Origin: Limnobacter sp.
GTDB lineage: Bacteria; Pseudomonadota; Gammaproteobacteria; Burkholderiales; Burkholderiaceae_B
DNA length: 12,258 bases
Assembly: GCA_012032215.1 (NCBI GenBank)
Contig: JAAURO010000019.1
Location: forward strand, 1 to 12,258
Reading direction: 5' to 3'
Part shown: positions 8,943-12,258 of the stretch, piece after piece
How positions within the stretch are numbered: position 1 is the first letter of the stretch
Layout of the letters: each line of letters opens with the position of its first letter
Program-made: the position numbers and the translations under genes
The notes under the pieces: model-generated
Database searches by the model: none
What the model saw: only the letters and a program-made list of their open reading frames with translations
Told to the model about the DNA's origin: nothing

Positions 8943-10108
8943 TTAGCCCTTGGTAGCCGCAACCACTTTTTGTGCAGCTTCGCCCATGGTGTTGGCAGCA
9001 ATGATTGGCAAACCGGAATCTGCCAGAATTTTCTTGCCCAGATCTTCGTTGGTGCCTTTCATGCGTACCACCAAAGGCACAGACAAACCAACCGCCTTGG
9101 AGGCAGCAACCACGCCTTCGGCTATTACATCGCAACGCATAATACCGCCAAAAATATTCACCAAAATGGCTTTCAGATTGGGGTTTTCAGCATGATTTTG
9201 AATGCTTCGGTCACCTTTTCCGTGGTAGCACCACCGCCTACATCCAGAAAGTTGGCTGGCTCGCCGCCAAACAGCTTGATGGTGTCCATGGTGGCCATGG
9301 CCAGACCGGCGCCATTCACCAGGCAGCCAATGTCGCCATCCAGGGAAATGTAAGACAAATCAAATTTACTGGCTTCGATTTCAGCGGGGTCTTCTTCGGC
9401 CAAATCGCGCATTTCAACGATTTCAGGGTGGCGGAACAAAGCGTTTGAATCGAAATTCAGTTTGGCATCCAAAGCGATGATGTCGCCAGACCCGGTTAAA
9501 ATCAGGGGATTGATTTCAGCCAAAGAAGCATCTGTTTCCCAGAATGCTTTGTACAAACCCTGGAAAGCCTTGCGGGCCTGCACCACTGAAGCACCCGCGG
9601 GAACACCAATTTTGACCGCCAAGTCGTCGGCCTCGCCATCGGTCAGCCCGGTGTCGGGATCGACATAAACCTTGTGAATAAGTTCGGGCGTTTTTTCGGC
9701 CACTTCTTCAATTTCCATGCCGCCTTCGCTAGAGGCCATCACGCACACACGTTGGGTTACGCGGTCAACCACCATGCCTACGTAGTATTCTTTTTGAATG
9801 TCGGCACCTTCTTCCACCAGCAAACGGCTGACTTTCTGGCCTTCCGGGCCAGTTTGGTGCGTAACAAGCTGCATGCCCAAAATCTGGCTTGCGTAGGTTT
9901 TAACCTCTTGCAAGCTTTTGGCCACTTTAACGCCGCCGCCTTTTCCACGCCCACCCGCATGAATTTGCGCCTTGACAACCCAGACCGGGCCACCCAGTTT
10001 TTCAGCGGCAGACATGGCTTCTTCTACAGAAAAGCAGGGATAACCGGTTGGCACAGCCACCCCAAATTTTTTAAGGATTTGCTTGCCTTGATACTCATGA
10101 ATTTTCAT
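8943..10108 (-). CDS. sucC: Succinyl-CoA synthetase (ADP-forming) beta subunit, frameshifted in this sequence
   Basis: ATP-grasp subunit of succinyl-CoA synthetase, the nucleotide- and succinate-binding partner of SucD. The nucleotide loop [12 protein letters not shown] (51-62), the metal-site segment [10 protein letters not shown] with a later ALDAK, and the C-terminal [15 protein letters not shown] and [16 protein letters not shown] are diagnostic. The frame breaks near base 9180: after ...FKIMLKTP one base is missing (CCAATCTG should read CCAAATCTG or CCCAATCTG), and the protein continues as [12 protein letters not shown]. Restored length is 388 residues, exactly that of E. coli SucC. The start is the ATG at 10108 ([10 protein letters not shown]), preceded by AAGGA. 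The frame stays open for 97 more codons upstream, but that part has no SucC similarity. Confidence 0.96.
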
Positions 10109-10376
10109 TGGAATTCCTTGCGGGACAAAATTACAAAATTGCCGATAGACTGCAGGGGCAGACACCAGTTGGCTTTCAGGGTTTTGTGAAGAGAGACGGA
10201 AAAGAGACATAGAGCAGCGCCAAGCCACAGCACGACTGATAGCACGAGAGCCACCGCGCAAAAGCGCCCGCTCAGGACAAAAAGTCTTGCTTTGTGTGCT
10301 GTCGAATACCGCTTCGATATTCAACCAGGCCATCACCTCTTGTTTAAACACATAAGCCTTGGGCGGCATGGTACCA
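10109..10376. other. Leader region between recX and sucC
   Basis: No gene is supported in these 268 bases. The sucCD promoter should lie here, but I found no convincing -35/-10 pair. Two small patterns stand out: a GAATA-N9-TATTC dyad (10304-10322) and a direct repeat of AGCACGA (10229-10235 and 10241-10247, 12-base period). The ribosome binding site of sucC is at its left end. One minus-strand frame runs open through the interval into sucC, which I regard as chance. Confidence 0.5.
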
Positions 10377-10940
10377 CTAATTGTCTGATTCTGGCGCAAT
10401 AAACTGTTTCCACCCTTGTTCTATGTTGGAAAATTCAAACCCCCTTGCCGCCAAGGCCCTGTATGCCTTTGCTTTCAAGGCCAAGAGCGCCTCGGAAGAG
10501 GGAAGCACTTGTGCCAACTCACTCGAAGTGAGTGCCTGCAGGCCCCCCCCGTATACCCGGTTTAACCAGGACACAACCCGCTGCAGCTCAGGCTGAATTT
10601 CAGGGGACCCGGACAGCGCAGCGCTTTGGTGACTGCCAAAGCAATCGCCCTCGAAAGGATTGTGAGCCACCTCGTGCTGCGCCAGTTCGGCCAAAATAGC
10701 CCGGTTGCCATAGGTGGCTGCCCTGCGCCGTGCCAGACTTACACCAAACCGTGCCTGCGATTGAAAACACTTGGCGTTGGCCCACTGAAGAGCTTCTTGT
10801 ACCTGATCTGCCGGGTACTGCTGTTCGAGCAGCCGGGTTTCCAGCTCTTTCAGGCTGTATTCACGCCGCGCCAGCAAGGCCAGCACTTTGGCCTTGGCAG
10901 ATTGACGCAGTCGCTTTTTTCCAGAAACCTTCACGAACAA
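10377..10940 (-). CDS. recX: RecA regulator RecX
   Basis: A 187-residue RecX-family protein, which caps RecA filaments and moderates recombination and the SOS response. Family features are the opening helix [20 protein letters not shown], the middle part [20 protein letters not shown] with [10 protein letters not shown], and the C-terminal [20 protein letters not shown]. The start is unclear: the frame begins at a TTG (10940) right after an in-frame TGA, with a GTG two codons later, and neither has a ribosome binding site. An in-frame ATG that overlaps the recA stop (TGATG, 10965-10969) lies eight codons before that TGA. A tract of eight C (10543-10550; eight G in the coding strand) encodes part of YGGGLQ and keeps the frame. 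The gene lies 26 bases behind recA and is probably co-transcribed with it. Confidence 0.87.
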   Translation of the reverse strand: MFVKVSGKKRLRQSAKAKVLALLARREYSLKELETRLLEQQYPADQVQEALQWANAKCFQSQARFGVSLARRRAATYGNRAILAELAQHEVAHNPFEGDCFGSHQSAALSGSPEIQPELQRVVSWLNRVYGGGLQALTSSELAQVLPSSEALLALKAKAYRALAARGFEFSNIEQGWKQFIAPESDN

Positions 10941-10966
10941 TCAACCCGGCTTCAGCCAGCCATGCA

Positions 10967-12165
10967 TCAGGCTGCAGCCTCGTCTATGCCGTCATCGCCA
11001 GACGGAACGCTTAAGTCGGCCTCAGAACCTTGTTCCCCCTGTGCATTGCCCGACAGGGAGGCTGTTTTTGCAGCCGCCTTTTTGGACTCAGAATCTGCTT
11101 TTTTGGCAGCATTGTTCACCGAAGCCGCTGTTGGCTCGCCCTCTTCCTGAAGACGCACCCCCAGTTTTTCCCGGATTTTGTTTTCGATTTCACGACTGAT
11201 AGCCGGGTTGGCTTTCAGAAATTCGCGGGCGTTGTCTTTGCCTTGGCCAATTTTTTCGCCCTCGTAGGAATACCAGGCCCCGGCTTTGCCCACAAAACCA
11301 TGTGTAACGCCCAAGTCAACGATTTCACCTTCGCGCGAGGTGCCTTCACCATAGAGAATGTCGAACTCGGCCTGCTTGAACGGTGGACTGACTTTGTTTT
11401 TAACCACTTTCACGCGGGTTTCGTTGCCAATGACTTCATCGCCCTTTTTAATAGAACCAATGCGACGGATATCCAGCCGAACGGACGCGTAAAACTTCAG
11501 CGCATTGCCCCCTGTGGTAGTTTCCGGGCTGCCGAACATGACACCAATTTTCATGCGAATCTGGTTAATAAAATCACCAGGCAGTTGGTGCGTTTGATGT
11601 TGGCCGTAAGCTTACGCAAGGCCTGGCTCATAAGGCGGGCCTGTAGGCCCGGCAGTGAATCGCCCATGTCGCCTTCGATTTCGGCACGGGGGGTAAGCGC
11701 TGCTACGGAATCGATAACCACCAGATCGACTGAACCGGAACGCACCAAAGCGTCTACGATTTCAAGGGCTTGCTCGCCAGTATCGGGTTGGGAAATCAGC
11801 AAGTCGGGCAAATTGACGCCGAGTTTTTCAGCGTACTGAACATCCAGAGCGTGCTCGGCATCAATAAACGCGCAAATACCACCAATTTTTTGCATTTCTG
11901 CAATGGCTTGCAGAGTAAGCGTGGTTTTGCCCGATGACTCGGGGCCGTAAATTTCGACCACCCGGCCACGGGGCAACCCACCCACACCCAGCGCCACATC
12001 CAGACCCAAAGAGCCAGTGGACACAACCTGCAGGTTGTTTTCGATTTCTGATTCGCCAAAGCGCATGATAGAGCCTTTGCCAAACTGTTTTTCAATTTGG
12101 CCCAGTGCAGATTCAAGGGCTTTGACTTTTTCAGCAGACTTGTTTTTGGAGCGGAGATCTTCCAT
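10967..12165 (-). CDS. recA: Recombinase RecA with long C-terminal tail, frameshifted in this sequence
   Basis: Forms ATP-dependent filaments on single-stranded DNA for strand exchange and triggers LexA self-cleavage in the SOS response. Walker A is GPESSGKT (about 74-81), Walker B LVVIDSV (about 148-154), and the L2-adjacent [20 protein letters not shown] is invariant. The frame breaks at 11570-11573, where the coding strand has four T but needs five: the unrepaired frame ends LVILLTRFA, the repaired one reads [17 protein letters not shown]. The rebuilt protein has 399 residues, about 45 more than E. coli RecA. The excess is a tail after about residue 337 rich in Ala, Lys, Ser, Glu and Asp, ending [15 protein letters not shown] lies about 10 bases before the ATG. 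A likely LexA-controlled promoter is cut by the window edge. Confidence 0.96.
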
Positions 12166-12230
12166 GTGGCTAACCTTTTGGTGGCATTGTGTTAAGTATC
12201 AAGGTGACTAATTGAAAACTGCTGAAACGG

Positions 12231-12258
12231 ATTATGGCACACTATTTACTGTTTTCCA
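12231..12258 (-). promoter_or_regulatory. recA promoter -10 with half of a likely LexA (SOS) box at the window edge
   Basis: On the recA strand CATAAT (12236 to 12231) matches the -10 consensus at five of six positions, 66 bases before the ATG. Eleven bases further upstream is ACAGTA (12252 to 12247), the right half of the proteobacterial LexA site TACTGT-N8-ACAGTA. The left half would fall beyond base 12258. Such a box would lie over the -35/-10 spacer, where SOS repressor sites commonly sit. Only half can be seen, so it rests on position and the known control of recA. Confidence 0.5.

Noticed and set aside
10229..10247. AGCACGA direct repeat as part of a repeat array
   Set aside because: There are only two 7-base copies, with no further units nearby, so it is not an array and may be chance.
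10109..10399. A 97-codon N-terminal extension of SucC
   Set aside because: SucC begins at [10 protein letters not shown] in the family, a good ribosome binding site precedes that ATG, and the rebuilt length then equals E. coli SucC. The open frame upstream looks like chance.
11030..11839. A 269-codon plus-strand open frame opposite recA
   Set aside because: It is the antisense of conserved recA codons, has no ribosome binding site or recognisable domain, and owes its length to the recA codon pattern.

Overview
The window is a housekeeping stretch of a bacterial chromosome, most likely from a betaproteobacterium of the order Burkholderiales. The recA-recX-sucC-sucD-type IV pilin order, the sequence character of SuhB, TrmJ and MoaC, and a base composition near 50% G+C by eye support this. 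A Limnobacter-like genus would fit, but that is inference. No rRNA, tRNA, CRISPR array, insertion sequence, prophage gene or defence cassette is visible.

Layout. Bases 1-482 (minus strand) hold the possible first codons of a gene leaving the window and a DUF883/ElaB-YqjD membrane protein. Bases 483-1342 (minus) encode the tRNA methyltransferase TrmJ. Diverging from it, suhB and mutS run on the plus strand (1426-4911), 11 bases apart. A BepA-like M48 metalloprotease (4926-6517, minus) converges on mutS and diverges from moaC (about 6591-7137, plus). A type IV pilin (7214-7717, minus) follows, then a 303-base gene-free interval with a possible sigma-54-type promoter and a perfect 15-bp terminator. 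The rest is a minus-strand block transcribed from right to left: recA, recX, sucC, sucD, with the recA control region cut by the right edge.

The genes serve separate core tasks: DNA repair and recombination (recA, recX, mutS), the TCA cycle (sucCD), molybdenum cofactor synthesis (moaC), tRNA and rRNA maturation (trmJ, suhB), outer-membrane quality control (M48 protease) and surface pili (pilin).

The dominant oddity is technical. Seven of the twelve complete genes are broken by one-base frame changes, eight in all. Where the missing base can be placed, it is mostly a one-base shortening of a mononucleotide run or a doubled base. The genes hit include recA, sucC, sucD and both domains of mutS. 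Protein similarity runs on uninterrupted in the next frame each time, so I read these as uncorrected sequencing indels, not pseudogenes. I therefore give whole-gene spans and the position of each break. I found no convincing undescribed system. The best biological leads are the dyad upstream of the pilin gene, the long RecA tail, the TGATG junction at recA/recX and the sliding-clamp motif in MutS.
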